From Scytalidium lignicola (taxonomy: Eukaryota; Ascomycota; Leotiomycetes), in assembly GCA_002812745.2 (NCBI GenBank), contig NCSJ02000042.1, forward strand, positions 1 through 64,000: a stretch of DNA of 64,000 bases. Direction: 5' to 3'. Position numbers and translations under genes: made by a program. The notes below the pieces were generated by a model that had not been told where the DNA came from, made no database searches, and saw nothing but the letters and a program-made list of their open reading frames with translations. Shown here piece after piece: positions 10,526-20,932 of the stretch (positions within the stretch are counted from its first letter, which is position 1; each line of letters starts with the position of its first letter).

Positions 10526-11522
10526 GGGTGCGGCTAAATCCACACGCACATTTGGTAAACCCACACGTACCACATATAAAATTTTCAATAAATGCCTTGA
10601 AACTTAGGCGAAAGTAAGGCAACTTAAACGAGGAACTCTTTGCAAAACTCACTAATTTCAATCAACATTTTCATGATAAATTTGCATTAAATATTTATCA
10701 ATAAAATTGACATTTTGATTAATTCGAATGATTTATCTAAATTAATATCATTTAAATTAGTTTTAATGTCCTGGTTCATGAAATATTTAGGGGATACTTA
10801 AATACACACAGCACTTACCTAAATACACGCACTTTCTCCGGTACCGGTCTCTCTTCACCTAACAACCACCCATAGTAATTTACTAATAAGCATGATAGTC
10901 AATTAGCTTATAGTACATAAAACGCGAAAACATGTACTGTATACCTTGTATGTATACGAAGTACTAATATGCCTGGTATATATATACTTGTCTCTTATCA
11001 TAACTTTTAGAATTGAAGTTATTATTACTATTGTATAAAAGATACAATAAAAGTCATGTAACAAAAATTAAACCATTAATAGTACATATTTCATTTGATT
11101 ATACAATATTCATAAAGTTATTATAATGATTATATGCCTGAAACGTCTTATAATTACAGTGTATTATAAGGCATTAACAGTCTAAAAACTGCTGAAATTA
11201 TAAGGCAATCTTAATGCCTTAAGTTATTAATGCTCATTTGTACACTTAAAATTAAACTACTTTTACTATTATAAATTCAGCTTGTGATCTTGCTTTTTTA
11301 TTAACCTCTTGCCCCAGCTCACTATCGTTTATTGCTGAGTTTCTTTGCACAATACCAATTTGTATGCGATCGCAAGGTGTTGTTTTGTAAGGGGTATAGC
11401 CGATGTCGGCAAAAGTGTGTGTATTTAGGTAAGTGCTACGTGTATTTAAGTATCCCCCATATTTATGTGTAAAACTTATATGTTTGGTGGTCGTTTTGAT
11501 GCGTGTGGATTTAGCCGTACCC
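10526..11522. mobile_element. non-autonomous DNA transposon (outer MITE-like element) with 8-bp target duplication
   Basis: It begins GGGTGCGGCTAAATCCACAC and ends with the inverse of GGGTACGGCTAAATCCACAC, an inverted repeat of about 23 bp with one mismatch. It is flanked by a perfect 8-bp direct repeat TTTCACAT (10518-10525 and 11523-11530). It is 997 bp long with no transposase. An 8-bp duplication points to hAT or Mutator-like mobilisation; the GGG terminus fits neither uniquely. A second element sits inside it. Confidence 0.88.
10790..11458. mobile_element. inner nested MITE-like element
   Basis: Inside the outer element, 10790-10835 and 11413-11458 form a second inverted repeat of about 45 bp with few mismatches (GGGGATACTTAAATACAC...). 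It is flanked by ATATTTA on both sides (10783-10789 and 11459-11465), a 7-bp target duplication, possibly 8 bp with one change. The 669-bp body is very AT-rich and non-coding. The nesting order is clear: this one inserted after the outer element. Confidence 0.82.
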
Positions 11523-11577
11523 TTTCACATTTATATACCCTGGGATTCCTAAACAGAACTCGATTTGTGGGGTAAAG

Positions 11578-12232
11578 TCAACGATGCATAATACCAACCA
11601 AACTATCCCATACCTTCTCCTCCTTTTCATCCTCTGGCCAAGCAAATAATCCTGTCTCCAGAAGCTCCTTCCTTGTTCTCTGTGTGTATCTAAAGTGGCT
11701 TTGGCTTCTTCCTTCATGCCTAGGCGTTCTATAACTTGTGGCATGCGCCACTGGACGCGAGCTGGTCTCGCCCTTGTTGCCCTTCGACTCATTCAGTTTG
11801 CAAATGGTCAAAGAATCCTGGAAGTACTTTAGAGCATCGTGGTCATTATTCTGTGCCATTGCAACTCGTCCCTGTTGCAATAAAGTAGCTGCTATGGCAG
11901 GAGCTGTTGGCTTACCGTCATACATGCATCAATAAGCCTCTTCATAATAGCTCATAGCCTTATCAAATTCCCTTCTTTCGGCTGCAATGCTCCTAAATGA
12001 ATAGCATGTCCTATATAACGCCGTCAGTTCATGTTCGGAGATCAAGTAGCTGGCGAGAAGCAGTTGTGACTTTCTCGCCATGATAATGGCTGTCTGAGCC
12101 AAAAATACGAGTCACCCATTCATCAGCCTTTTCAAAGTATCTCTGATAACTACATCTAAAATCCAGACGCTGCAGAACAACCGATAAATACAAATAGTTA
12201 TGTAGCAAATCGACACAGTGACTACACCCCAA
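11578..12232 (-). pseudogene. TPR-repeat protein remnant, copy 1
   Basis: On the minus strand the reading passes through TPR-like helices: FEKADEWVTRIFGSDSHYH, LISEHELTALYRTCYSFRSI, EFDKAMSYYEEAY, IAATLLQQGRVAMAQNNDHD and KYFQDSLTI. It resembles the C-terminal repeats of fungal NB-ARC/TPR proteins. An in-frame TGA at about 11932 follows EEAY. The other copy at 15.95 kb has CGA (Arg) there, so this is a C-to-T nonsense change. Two opposite frameshifts further on (about 11755 and 11690) displace the GMKEEAKATLD block before EKVWDSLVGIMHR. No start was found. Non-functional. Confidence 0.72.
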
Positions 12233-12731
12233 GAGATTGATGTTTAAAATGAAACTATACTAAAAAAGTATAAAGTCTGCAGAGGTTCAACAATATCAAA
12301 ATAACAAAAGAGATATGGGATCTTAAATGGGAATTGAATAAATGACCGAGAAAGAGAATACTGTTTCATACCAGTTTATAAATATGTTATTTGGTCGTTT
12401 AATTATATTTACTTTGCTTAATGATTTAGCCTAATAGTTATTGAATCTATGCCTGCATTTCTGATAGTAGATACTTAGGGAGAATAACTGAAGGCAACAA
12501 AAGGGGCCGCTTTGAGCTACTTTGGTTCACTAGGTCCTATATATGAGAGATAGCGACTATCTTGTGATGAAAGAGATCAAATTATTTATTAGTAGTCTCT
12601 CTACAGAAAGAACAAATAATGGAATTAGCATTATTGTAAAACATATGATACAACGCTTATCAAACTTGAGACCAAGACTTAGCTCCAGATACAGAGAGTC
12701 CAAAAAAAAGCATACTCCCAGCCACTTGTTT
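12233..12731. other. AT-rich intergenic stretch
   Basis: No domain seen on either strand. Open frames overlapping 12543-12785 are shadows of the neighbouring regulator. Confidence 0.4.
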
Positions 12732-13979
12732 CTAGACTCCCCATCTCTCCATCCTCTCCGTGCCAAATGTAACCTCAAGAATTAGCTTTGTAAAGTCGTT
12801 CACATCACCCGGAGCGACCTCTGTGAATAACTTATCAGCCTCCGCCAGCTGTGTTAATCCTACATCAACCTCCGAACACAGCTTCTCCCAAGCTAGAGCC
12901 GACTGAGCTTCCCAGACTCCCTGACGCGTTGTGAACATCATACCACCCTGGTAACCAGCCGGCCGGCCCTGCTAAATCGTCATATATAGTATTTAAATAC
13001 CAGAGGAGACGACCCGGGTCCGTCGAATACTCTCAGCGAGTATCCAAGAGTACCAAAGGATATTCTCGCACTGCGTAACATTAGAGAGATCATAGCTGAG
13101 AGTTATTTGTTCATGAGAGAGTGAAATAACGGAACTACCCAAGCATACCGCCTGGCTGCTGTGCTCAACCATCTGCTGTATCCAGCTATTCAGCACTGGT
13201 ATGTGATTCTCTGCGAGGTGTCGCAGCCGAATGTCGCCGTCGTAGAGACCGAGGGCCTGGTAGATGAGTAGGGCCTGAACCCGTGCTATGTGTTCAAGGG
13301 AGTCAAGCGAGGCCGACCTCGTGCTTGTGTTCTCTGGCAATGAGTCTACCGTATTGATGCCATGTTCTGCTAACAGTTGCTTAGCTCGGTCCTCGATAAT
13401 CTGAAAAACAAATTGCTCATTCGATGCCGTCTTATGAAGGTAACATGACAGAGACATATATGCATCCTGAATACACCGGGGGAACCGAGTTCGATAAAGC
13501 CGAGCATGGATAAACTGATTACTACCCTTCTCAACCCATTCGGTCAGCCACTGATGAATCGTTGCGATATGACGCTTCAAGTCTATTGTGTGGAATGAGT
13601 TGTGCTCTGCCTGTGGATAACGTATCTTCCAGGTGTCTGGGGCAGTAAACCAGGTTATAGCCAACTGGTTATCATTGAAACTACTGGAGATACTGGGGAT
13701 GTCGAGCCCTAAAGATAGGCTTGTGTCATCAGCTCCTCTTGCTTGGATGTCCGGAAGATATGCGGACCACTGTGGAGAGCTGTAAGACAAGATGCCATCT
13801 CCGACGGGGAATATGTTGTTGTCTCCTTCGCAGAGAATGAAACAGGATGGTTTTGCTGGAGGATACAAGCACTCGATGCCCCTTCTCCTACATCTCAGAC
13901 AAGAAGGTGTCTGTTTTCCGCACCTCCGCTTCGCCACTGCGCACGCGTCGCATGCTCGAGTTTGCAAGACCCTGGCCAT
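12732..13979 (-). pseudogene. Zn2Cys6 transcription factor with two nonsense codons
   Basis: From ATG 13979 the protein opens with a full zinc cluster (CDACAVAKRRCGKQTPSCLRC, then RRRGIEC) and a long regulatory domain. It stops at TAA 12995-12993 after RVVSSGI. The same frame resumes as ILYMTI, hits a TAG, then reads QGRPAG and GGMMFTTRQGVWEAQSALAW to ERMERWGV at 12732. No intron of normal size fits, and the family is conserved across this spot. The two stops therefore most simply derive from CAA and CAG by C-to-T change in a CpA context. The 328-residue product keeps the DNA-binding domain but loses the C-terminal part. It is divergent from the SDR at 14624, an arrangement typical of a regulator and its target. 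Confidence 0.8.
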
Positions 13980-14623
13980 GGCCGTTCAGGCGGTAATTAA
14001 TTTGTGGAGGAAAAATTCAGAGATCTGCGGGTGTGTTTATGATTGGATTATTCAGAGTATATGACTGATGAAGTCACAGACACCTCACGCTGTGCTGCGG
14101 GGATTATCCGTTCTTAGATAGTTCCCGCTGCCAAACTTGAGTCTTCCCGCAGGATTATTACAATTGCCGAGTATCCTGCTAGATTGTGTCATTAACCTAC
14201 GCAGCAAGGCGATCTTTTATAATGTCGTGTATTTTCTTCCTATGCATCCTGTGGGAATGTTAGATAGCTATGGCATTGCCTCTATTCCCTCACCCTGCGG
14301 AGACTATCCGTCTTAAGAGAGTCGCAGCCACTGACGTTACTGCTCCTAGCAGAGCCACTGCCTTAATCTCTCCGTGATGGGGCAGGCAGAGGAGCTTCTT
14401 ATTTATTGCGTGAAATTATGCGTATATGCGGACTTGAAACTTTACTCAAGGAACATTTAGAATTAGGCGTCCTTGTTATAAATACTTCCTTATGACATCT
14501 GTTCTGCCAGTAAGAATAAGAACACATCTGTAAACGCCGATTAATAGCAATTTTTAGTTGTTCCAAGGTTGAATTACATACGTCTAGATAGTCTAAGGCA
14601 GCCTGTTCATTAACGACCTAACC
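13980..14623. promoter_or_regulatory. divergent intergenic region between regulator pseudogene and SDR
   Basis: A 644-bp region shared by two head-to-head genes, so it should contain both promoters. It shows CGG half-sites typical of zinc-cluster targets (for example around 14025 and 14098) but no convincing paired motif was established. Inference from position only. Confidence 0.35.
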
Positions 14624-15721
14624 ATGTCGGATCTACAACTACTGTTCACCCAGGCCTTATACACCGACGTTACGAAGACCATCCACCGGGAGCCATACCC
14701 TGTTGTATTGCCCTCAAGGCCTGAGTTGAGTCAGGCTGGAAGAGCAGTGCTCATAACTGGCGGTGGTACCGGTGTTGGTTATGCGATTGCTCGAGCATTC
14801 GTCCGCGCAGCAGCAGACACTGTTCCCATTATCGGTCGTCGTCCGGACGTGCTAGCAACAGCTAGCTCCCACCTCGAGCAAGAGGCAAAAGCTTCCGGCA
14901 CCAACACCAAGATCCTGACCCGTACTTGCGATGTCGTCCGCCTAGCTGAGGTCGAGGAGTTATGGACAGACCTTGCGGCCCAGGGCATCGCCGTAGACGT
15001 CCTTGTCGCGAATGCTGCTAAGTTCACGGCAACGAAACCGATACTTGAACTTGGCGCAGACGAAGTTTGGGCTCAGGTTGAGGTAAACGCCAAGGCTCCA
15101 CTGTATTTCACTGAGAAATTCTACTTGCAGCAGGGCGAGAAACAAAAAGTAAAGTGTCTCCTTTTTCTTATTTAAATCTCTCTTTTATTCTTATTATCTC
15201 CTAAAAGATGAGGATATGTCTAACCGCTGAAGCTCATAGTTCCTAGTCAACGTGTCGACTCAGGCGATACATATGACCTCTCATCCTGAGGTAGCTATCG
15301 CCCTGCATACACTCTCTCGAAGATGGCTGGGACACTGTTATTCCAGCTTATTGCTCAGAATATACCACCTGAGAAAATGCAGGTCATTAGCTTCCATCCT
15401 GGGCTCATTTATGGCGATGGGTGGAAGTCAATGGGTCTACCTCCAGACCCCTTCGATAATGGTAAGATACTCTGTATTAATTGCAGTTTTACGGTAGCAG
15501 TAAACGCTGACAATCTATATTTGGTTGATTTAGATGAACTCTGTGGTGGGTTTGCCGTCTGGGCTACCGCAAAAGAGGCTGCATTTCTTCACGGCCGCTT
15601 TGTTTGGGCATCGTGGGACGTAGAGGAGCTATCCACTGGCAAGATTCGGAAGCGTATCGATGAAGATCCCTACTATCTTAGAGCTTCAATTGTAGGGCTA
15701 AATGGTGCACTCCGAGCATGA
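14624..15721 (+). pseudogene. short-chain dehydrogenase/reductase with one frameshift
   Basis: Exon 1 (14624-15148) has the SDR cofactor motif VLITGGGTGVGYAIARAF, the CDV site and DVLVANAAK (NNAG-like). After a 91-bp intron (15149-15239) exon 2 reads FLVNVSTQAIHMTSHPEVA. The catalytic block (canonical YxxSK, here AYTLSKMAGTLLFQLIAQ) then lies in another frame: a one-base shift near 15300 is needed. A second intron (15462-15533) precedes LCGGFAVWATAKEAAFLHGR. The C-terminus ends LNGALRA at 15721. NAD(P)-dependent oxidation or reduction of an unknown substrate is expected if the shift is a sequencing error; as written the active-site tyrosine is lost from frame. It sits opposite a damaged regulator, so decay of the pair is likely. 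Confidence 0.72.
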
Positions 15722-15904
15722 ATGCTAGAGGGCACGAGACAAGAGATTGAACAACGTCAGATAATACTAGCAGCTATCCGTTTGAAGTAATATGCTGATA
15801 AATTTGTCTTCATAAGAATTTCTTAGTCTAGGGAGGTGTAAATGTCTCGAAACCCTCAGAATGTTGTTATCTTGCGAGGCTAGCCAAGCTCTTTTCTAGA
15901 CTCG

Positions 15905-16490
15905 GATACAATAGCCTTTAAAAAGAACTGACCAGCATAATAAAGAGCATCGATAAGCCTCTTCATAGTAGCTCATAGACTTATCAAATTTCCGTCTGCA
16001 AATATAAAGATAAATACTAGCCTCAATAAATATATTAAATGATTCACATGTAAAGCTTAACTTCCCTCACAGACATCAAGGCTATTTGCTCGCTACTAAA
16101 TTATGCAGATCCGTATCTTCCCCCACCTTAAATGCTTGCTCCATCTTAGTCTCGGCTTTCCGTCCTGCACTGGCATCTGACTGGTCTCTAGATGACTTGG
16201 TTAAGAGGTCATCAATACGGCGAGAAAGTCCACGATCTCTTTTACTAGCATCGATAGTCTCGCCGATGTTACGGTATACTGTCGTTGGTCCGTATATGTC
16301 CTTGGTCTCATCAATTATATTCCTATCGAGGCATCAATCAGAGGTCGGATTCACAGATAACAAATATCAGGTGCGTTTTCATGAAAATATAAAGGGCTTA
16401 CTGCGCCTGTCCCCCCGTGATCTGCAATGGGGCAGTCCCGAGCAGCGTCTAGTTAGAAGTATACCCCTCCTTCTCCATCTTATTAACCTT
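15905..16490 (-). pseudogene. TPR-repeat protein remnant, copy 2
   Basis: Minus-strand exons can be read as MEKEGYTSN plus TLLGTAPLQITGGQAQ, an intron (donor GTAAGC, acceptor TCGATAG), then NIIDETKDIYGPTTVYRNIG to EDTDLHNLVAS. In-frame TAG and TGA follow, then an intron ending TTTGCAG and RKFDKSMSYYEEAYRC. The last block is nearly identical to copy 1 (about 45 bp match, 15947-15992 against 11935-11980), so the two remnants are paralogous. The stops fit C-to-T changes. No start or C-terminus is present. Confidence 0.62.
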
Positions 16491-16571
16491 GACTTAAACC
16501 ATCAGTCCTGCAATTATATCGAATAGAAATCCTTCTGTATCATTATTCCTACAATATCCAAATGGTATACG

Positions 16572-17978
16572 ATGACATCAGAAGGTTTTCAAGAGCAATC
16601 GCCATCAACAGGCGAGCCCTTCCGAGTTGCTATAATTGGTGGCGGCATATGTGGTCTTTATGCAGCTCTCTCTCTCCATTACCACTGCGTGACAGCCTCC
16701 TCTACCCCCGTTTCAATAACTGTTTACGAACAAGCTCTAGAATATCGTGAGATCGGTGCTGGTATAGGCATTGGCCTTAATGCGGCAAAGCTGCTTCATC
16801 AGATTGGCCTCTATCAAAAAGCTGCTGCAATTAGTGCCAAGAGGATAGAGGGCTTGTGGTTATCCTTCCGGAGGTATGATACGGGCGCAGTGATAGTTAA
16901 TGTCCCCACAGCGGGTGATACGCCTGAATTGGGTGGTTTGAGCGTAGCAAGGAGCGAATTTTTAGATGTGTTGAAAAATGCAATTATAGAGAGGGGTGCG
17001 GCAAAGTTAGAAACTAACAAAAAGTGTGAGAAGGTTTGGGTAAGATAAATCTTTCAATTTGCCCAAAAATAGCATGCCATTGTTATTAACGTCAAATGAC
17101 AGGAAGAAGGTGATAAAGTAAAAGTCCAATTTCAGGATGGAACTATAGCTACAGCCAATCTTCTTATTGGCGGAGACGGGATTCATTCAGCTGTACGAGC
17201 GCATTTTGCGGAAGACAAGCCACAATACAGCGAACGCGTAGCCTATCGCGCTCTTGTTCCGATTGACAAGCTGCCTCAAACATGGACTGATGAAGTATAC
17301 ATTGCTGACTGGTTATCTAAAGGGAACCAATTCCTTACGTTCCCGATTAGCTGCAATAAAATACTCAACATCGTAGCTTTTGTGCAAACACCGCTAGAAA
17401 AGGTGGGCAATCTTCAAGAAAGCTGGACTAGTGTGTCAGATCGATCAGAATGTGAAAATGACTTTGAGGAATTTAATGATGTGGTGCAAAAGATTGTCGC
17501 TCTCATGCCGGCTAAACCTTCTAAGTGGGCATTGCATGACCGTGTACCTCTAGATCAGTGGATATTTCTGGAAGGCAAAGTGGCATTGGCTGGGGATGCA
17601 TGTCATGCCATGCTTCCACATCAGAGTGCTGGTGGTGGCCAGGCTATTGAAGATGGCCATGTCCTTGGTAAGGTGCTTCAGGGGTATTTATCCGAGAGAC
17701 AAGCAGAATATAAAGGGAGAGAGAAAATCAAGAGGCTTGAGCAATGGATGAAACTATACCAAAATGTTCGACTTCCTAGAGCACAGCGGATTCAACGATC
17801 GTCCCGCGAGACTGGAGAGTTATATGAGATGTCATCGCCTGGAATGAAGGATAAATCATATAATGAATGCTGTGGGATACTGCATCAGAAGATGCAGAAT
17901 CGAATGAACTCAATTTGGACCGAAGATATTGGTGATGCATATAACAGGGCTAAGAAAGAGTTATTTGAGAGCAGCTGA
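16572..17978 (+). CDS. FAD-dependent aromatic monooxygenase (salicylate-hydroxylase-like)
   Basis: Two exons, 16572-17039 and 17103-17978 (63-bp intron), give about 447 residues, normal for class A flavoprotein monooxygenases. FAD-binding GxGxxG is VAIIGGGICGLYAALSL (residues about 19-35). The GDG motif is LLIGGDGIHSAVR and the second FAD motif is GDACHAMLPHQSAGGGQAIE. Such enzymes hydroxylate or oxidatively decarboxylate an aromatic or heteroaromatic ring with NAD(P)H and O2 in the cytosol; the substrate is not readable. It is tail-to-tail with the regulator at 18313 and is the left end of the proposed catabolic cluster. Both exons are clean with no stops. Confidence 0.9.
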
Positions 17979-18312
17979 AGAAAGTTATGAAGATCCACCA
18001 TTAGCATATATTTTAGTTCCGAACCTACTCCGTCTCTAATCTTAATTATACCTTAAAAATTAAAAGCAGGTCATTTTATAAATTGAACCCAAAAAATATG
18101 ACAAGTTCCTATTTATATATTAGACATGCAGAAGTTAGTCTTAACCTAAAAAATCCAAGCATTATCTTATATTTTATTAAACTACTACACTTCATAGACA
18201 CATTAAGTAGATCCTGCAGCTAGCAAGATGATCAGTGGTGAGTTGAATATTTGTAACTACATGAGCATTGGATAAACTTTTATCATACTTTGGTATCTTA
18301 ACGTGAATTTTA
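17979..18312. other. short gap between convergent genes
   Basis: AT-rich 334 bp holding the 3' ends of the monooxygenase and the regulator. Nothing else seen. Confidence 0.5.
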
Positions 18313-20618
18313 TTAGGCGTCATCTTGAGACTTATGAATCCCAGTCTCAAGAAGGGACCTATCTAATCTCAATAGACCCAAGCTAGTCAATACGTTCCCT
18401 GCATTTCCACCACCACTTCTTAGAGCCCATCTCCACCTAATGACAAGGCGGTTTAGCTCCTCTGTTTCCTCTGAAGAGGTGGAAGTAATCAGAAGTCGTA
18501 TCATGAATGACGATGCAATAGCAAATCCAGCACGAGACCCTACACATATATCATTAAAACATTCTGCACAATACTCTGATAAATAGCTTATAGGGAATGA
18601 GGGATAGATACATACAACTATGCCAAAATGCATCCCAAACCCCACGCTTGACTTCTTCGAGATACTGCACAACTTCAACACAGCATGCCTTCGCACCGAC
18701 GCGCACTGCCTCACGACCATTCTCTCTCATTAACTTATCTTCGTGTGATCCGCTCGTGGTCTCCAATGGTCTCAGTAATGCCCGGAACAGTATCATCACC
18801 GCTACAGGATATAAGAGGCCAAGAGAAGCATTTCCATCAAGTCTAGTTCGATCTCCAGGGTTGCTCTGCTGTGCTAAAGCAAACGCATGAAATGACTCCT
18901 TCCAAGATTGTAGTCGAGAGCGAATTGGCTTCGCAAGATCTAAAGTCAGCGCAAAATTACTAGCTGTTGTTTTTGAAGCTCGAATGGAAAAGTAGGAGTC
19001 AATGATGTCAGAAAGAATAATTGAAAGCTCAACTAGATGATAAAAATGAGAGTTTTCATGCAATTTATCATCATCCTCATCTTGATGTCCTTTATCCGGG
19101 TCGCAAACGAAATCAACTGGTGCTAGGGGAAGCACATCAAAATCGTCTTTTTTTTATGTGACTGCATAATCCGGCGCTCATAAAGCTCCACTTGTCCATC
19201 ACATATGTTGCCCACCAAAGCCTCCTTCTCAATCTCTTCTCCCACGCCGGAATACTTTGCCAAGTTGAGCAGTCGGTTGAAAGCCCCAGGCTTTGTGCAA
19301 GGCTTACAGTCCATGCCAGACAGCTCCATCTAAAAGGAGAATCCATGACATATCGGTCATCATTGACTCTTTGTAAGAGTAATAGACATGCTTGAAGTGT
19401 TGAAAGATGTGGCGTGTGTATCTCATGAGAAATGGCAAGCCAAGCGATGCGATATAGCCTATGTGCCGAAGGCGAAGCAAGGTCTAGAGTTGTGGAGAGA
19501 ACATCATCATAGACCATGAATGGTAAACCAGTAGCATATAGGACAGATTTTAAAGAAAGTGGTAATTTTCGGATCAGTTTGTTCATGCCTTGTTCAGACA
19601 AAAACATCTGAGACCGGGATAAAACGGGGAAGTAGGGGTATACATATTTGAAATACAGGTTGATCAAGCGAATACCAACTTCATCGCTACACATATCCTC
19701 AAGCTCTAGTCTAGTCTTTTGAAGAACCTCGTCCTCAACCCGTGGCTCATATCTGTCGTGAAGGCTATGTTGCCCAAACATAAAAACAAGAGGCTTGTCG
19801 TTGTCCATCGAAAGATCATGGTCATTTGGAGCGTATCCTTCTCTATATATTCGACAATACCCAATTTTAGTAGCAGCTCCTTGGTCACGGGCAGATAAAA
19901 ATCTTGAAGATTTTATCAGGTATGGATCCGACTCTCCGGTGTCCCCAAGAAGGAATGCAGTGGATGTTGGTCGAAGATCGAGAGAATAAGAATCATCCGG
20001 ATTAGAACCATCAAAGACGCAGTCTCTTCCATTTCGAGCCAGATGTCTCTCAATGTTGTCAATATCACTGATTTTTGTTCCACTTGCCACTGCAACCTGG
20101 CTTGTCCCTGTTCGCCATAGCACAGGACGTTCGTCCATGCTAGAGTCGGAGTGCAAGGACATTGACTTGCGACTAGTCTCACCAGGTGAGGGTGTATCTG
20201 AGAGTATTAGACAAGTAGCTATTGTAGCGTGTATTGTGGTATACTTACTTTCTTGTGCCGTGGGGATTGGTACTGGTCCAGGACTGTCCTGCCATGCCAC
20301 ATCTCGCCGATGTTGCCGTTTCCTCTTTCGTGGGCGCTCAGCAAATGTGCACTCCTTTCCCATCAATTTACAGGTAGCACATGGTGGATCATCTTCAACT
20401 CTGCATGCCGTCTTCCGCGCACGGCAGAAGTCGCACGATCGTGGGTTGCGAGGACGATAGGTACGCAATCGATGAGAGGGAGCTTGCTGTTGTTGCTGTT
20501 GCTGTTCTAGAAGAGTCTGGCCAGGGATAACAGAATTATCCCATAGAGATAGTGGCAAGTGGTCTACTTCAGCGACAGCATTCAATGTCATAAAACGATC
20601 CAGATTGAATTCTTCCAT
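18313..20618 (-). CDS. Zn2Cys6 transcription factor, one-base frameshift in an A8 run
   Basis: ATG 20618. Exons are 20249-20618, 18616-20197 and 18313-18539; introns are 51 bp and 76 bp, both with good donors. The zinc cluster is CDFCRARKTACRVEDDPPCATC plus KLMGKEC, preceded by a polyglutamine tract (seven Q). The middle homology region holds LINLYFKYVYPYFPVLSR. The conserved block after MSAGLCSHI should continue DDFDVLPLAPVDF, but an A8 run on the minus strand (19148-19155) has one base too many and puts the frame into a stop; with seven the protein reads on normally to SQDDA at 18313. Total about 725 residues if corrected. It is either a real null allele or a homopolymer sequencing error; the assembly has Ns at other homopolymers. 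Probable regulator of the adjacent catabolic genes (inference from position). Confidence 0.82.
19148..19155 (-). other. A8 homopolymer causing the regulator frameshift
   Basis: Eight Ts on the plus strand. Removing one base restores HIKKDDFDVLPL, the conserved order in this family. Confidence 0.8.
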
Positions 20619-20932
20619 CGGGAAGAAAAGCTTGGAAGGCGCTGGGCCGTTATTTGGGGTTTTGGTGGACGTGAGAAGGCAGTGATTGTGATAAGAGTAA
20701 CACGCGATAACGGTGATAAGGGGGGAACATACTATAGCGCAAGTGGGTCCCCTAAAGGAGACAAGAGTGGGATGATATTGATTAGTATCACAACAAATTC
20801 CTCTATTCCATAGACAAGTTCAAGTTTCTCTTAAGTAGTGATATATATTTTACAAAGGTCAGTATCCGCATATATAATTCTTAACCTTAAAGTTTATTAA
20901 TCCAACACCGCATTGCACTACGATATTTAGTC

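Noticed and set aside
12962..12992. Mini-intron removing the two stops of the regulator pseudogene
   Set aside because: About 29-32 bases, below plausible fungal intron size, and it would delete a conserved segment.
15462..15533. Read-through of the SDR intron as coding
   Set aside because: 72 bp, in frame and open, but with proper GTAAGA donor and TTTAG acceptor and disrupting a conserved region.
16086..16526. 146-codon plus-strand frame
   Set aside because: The opposite strand carries the TPR remnant with matching family blocks, so this frame is its shadow.
20053..20510. Plus-strand frames opposite the zinc-cluster regulator
   Set aside because: Antisense shadows of a well-supported gene.
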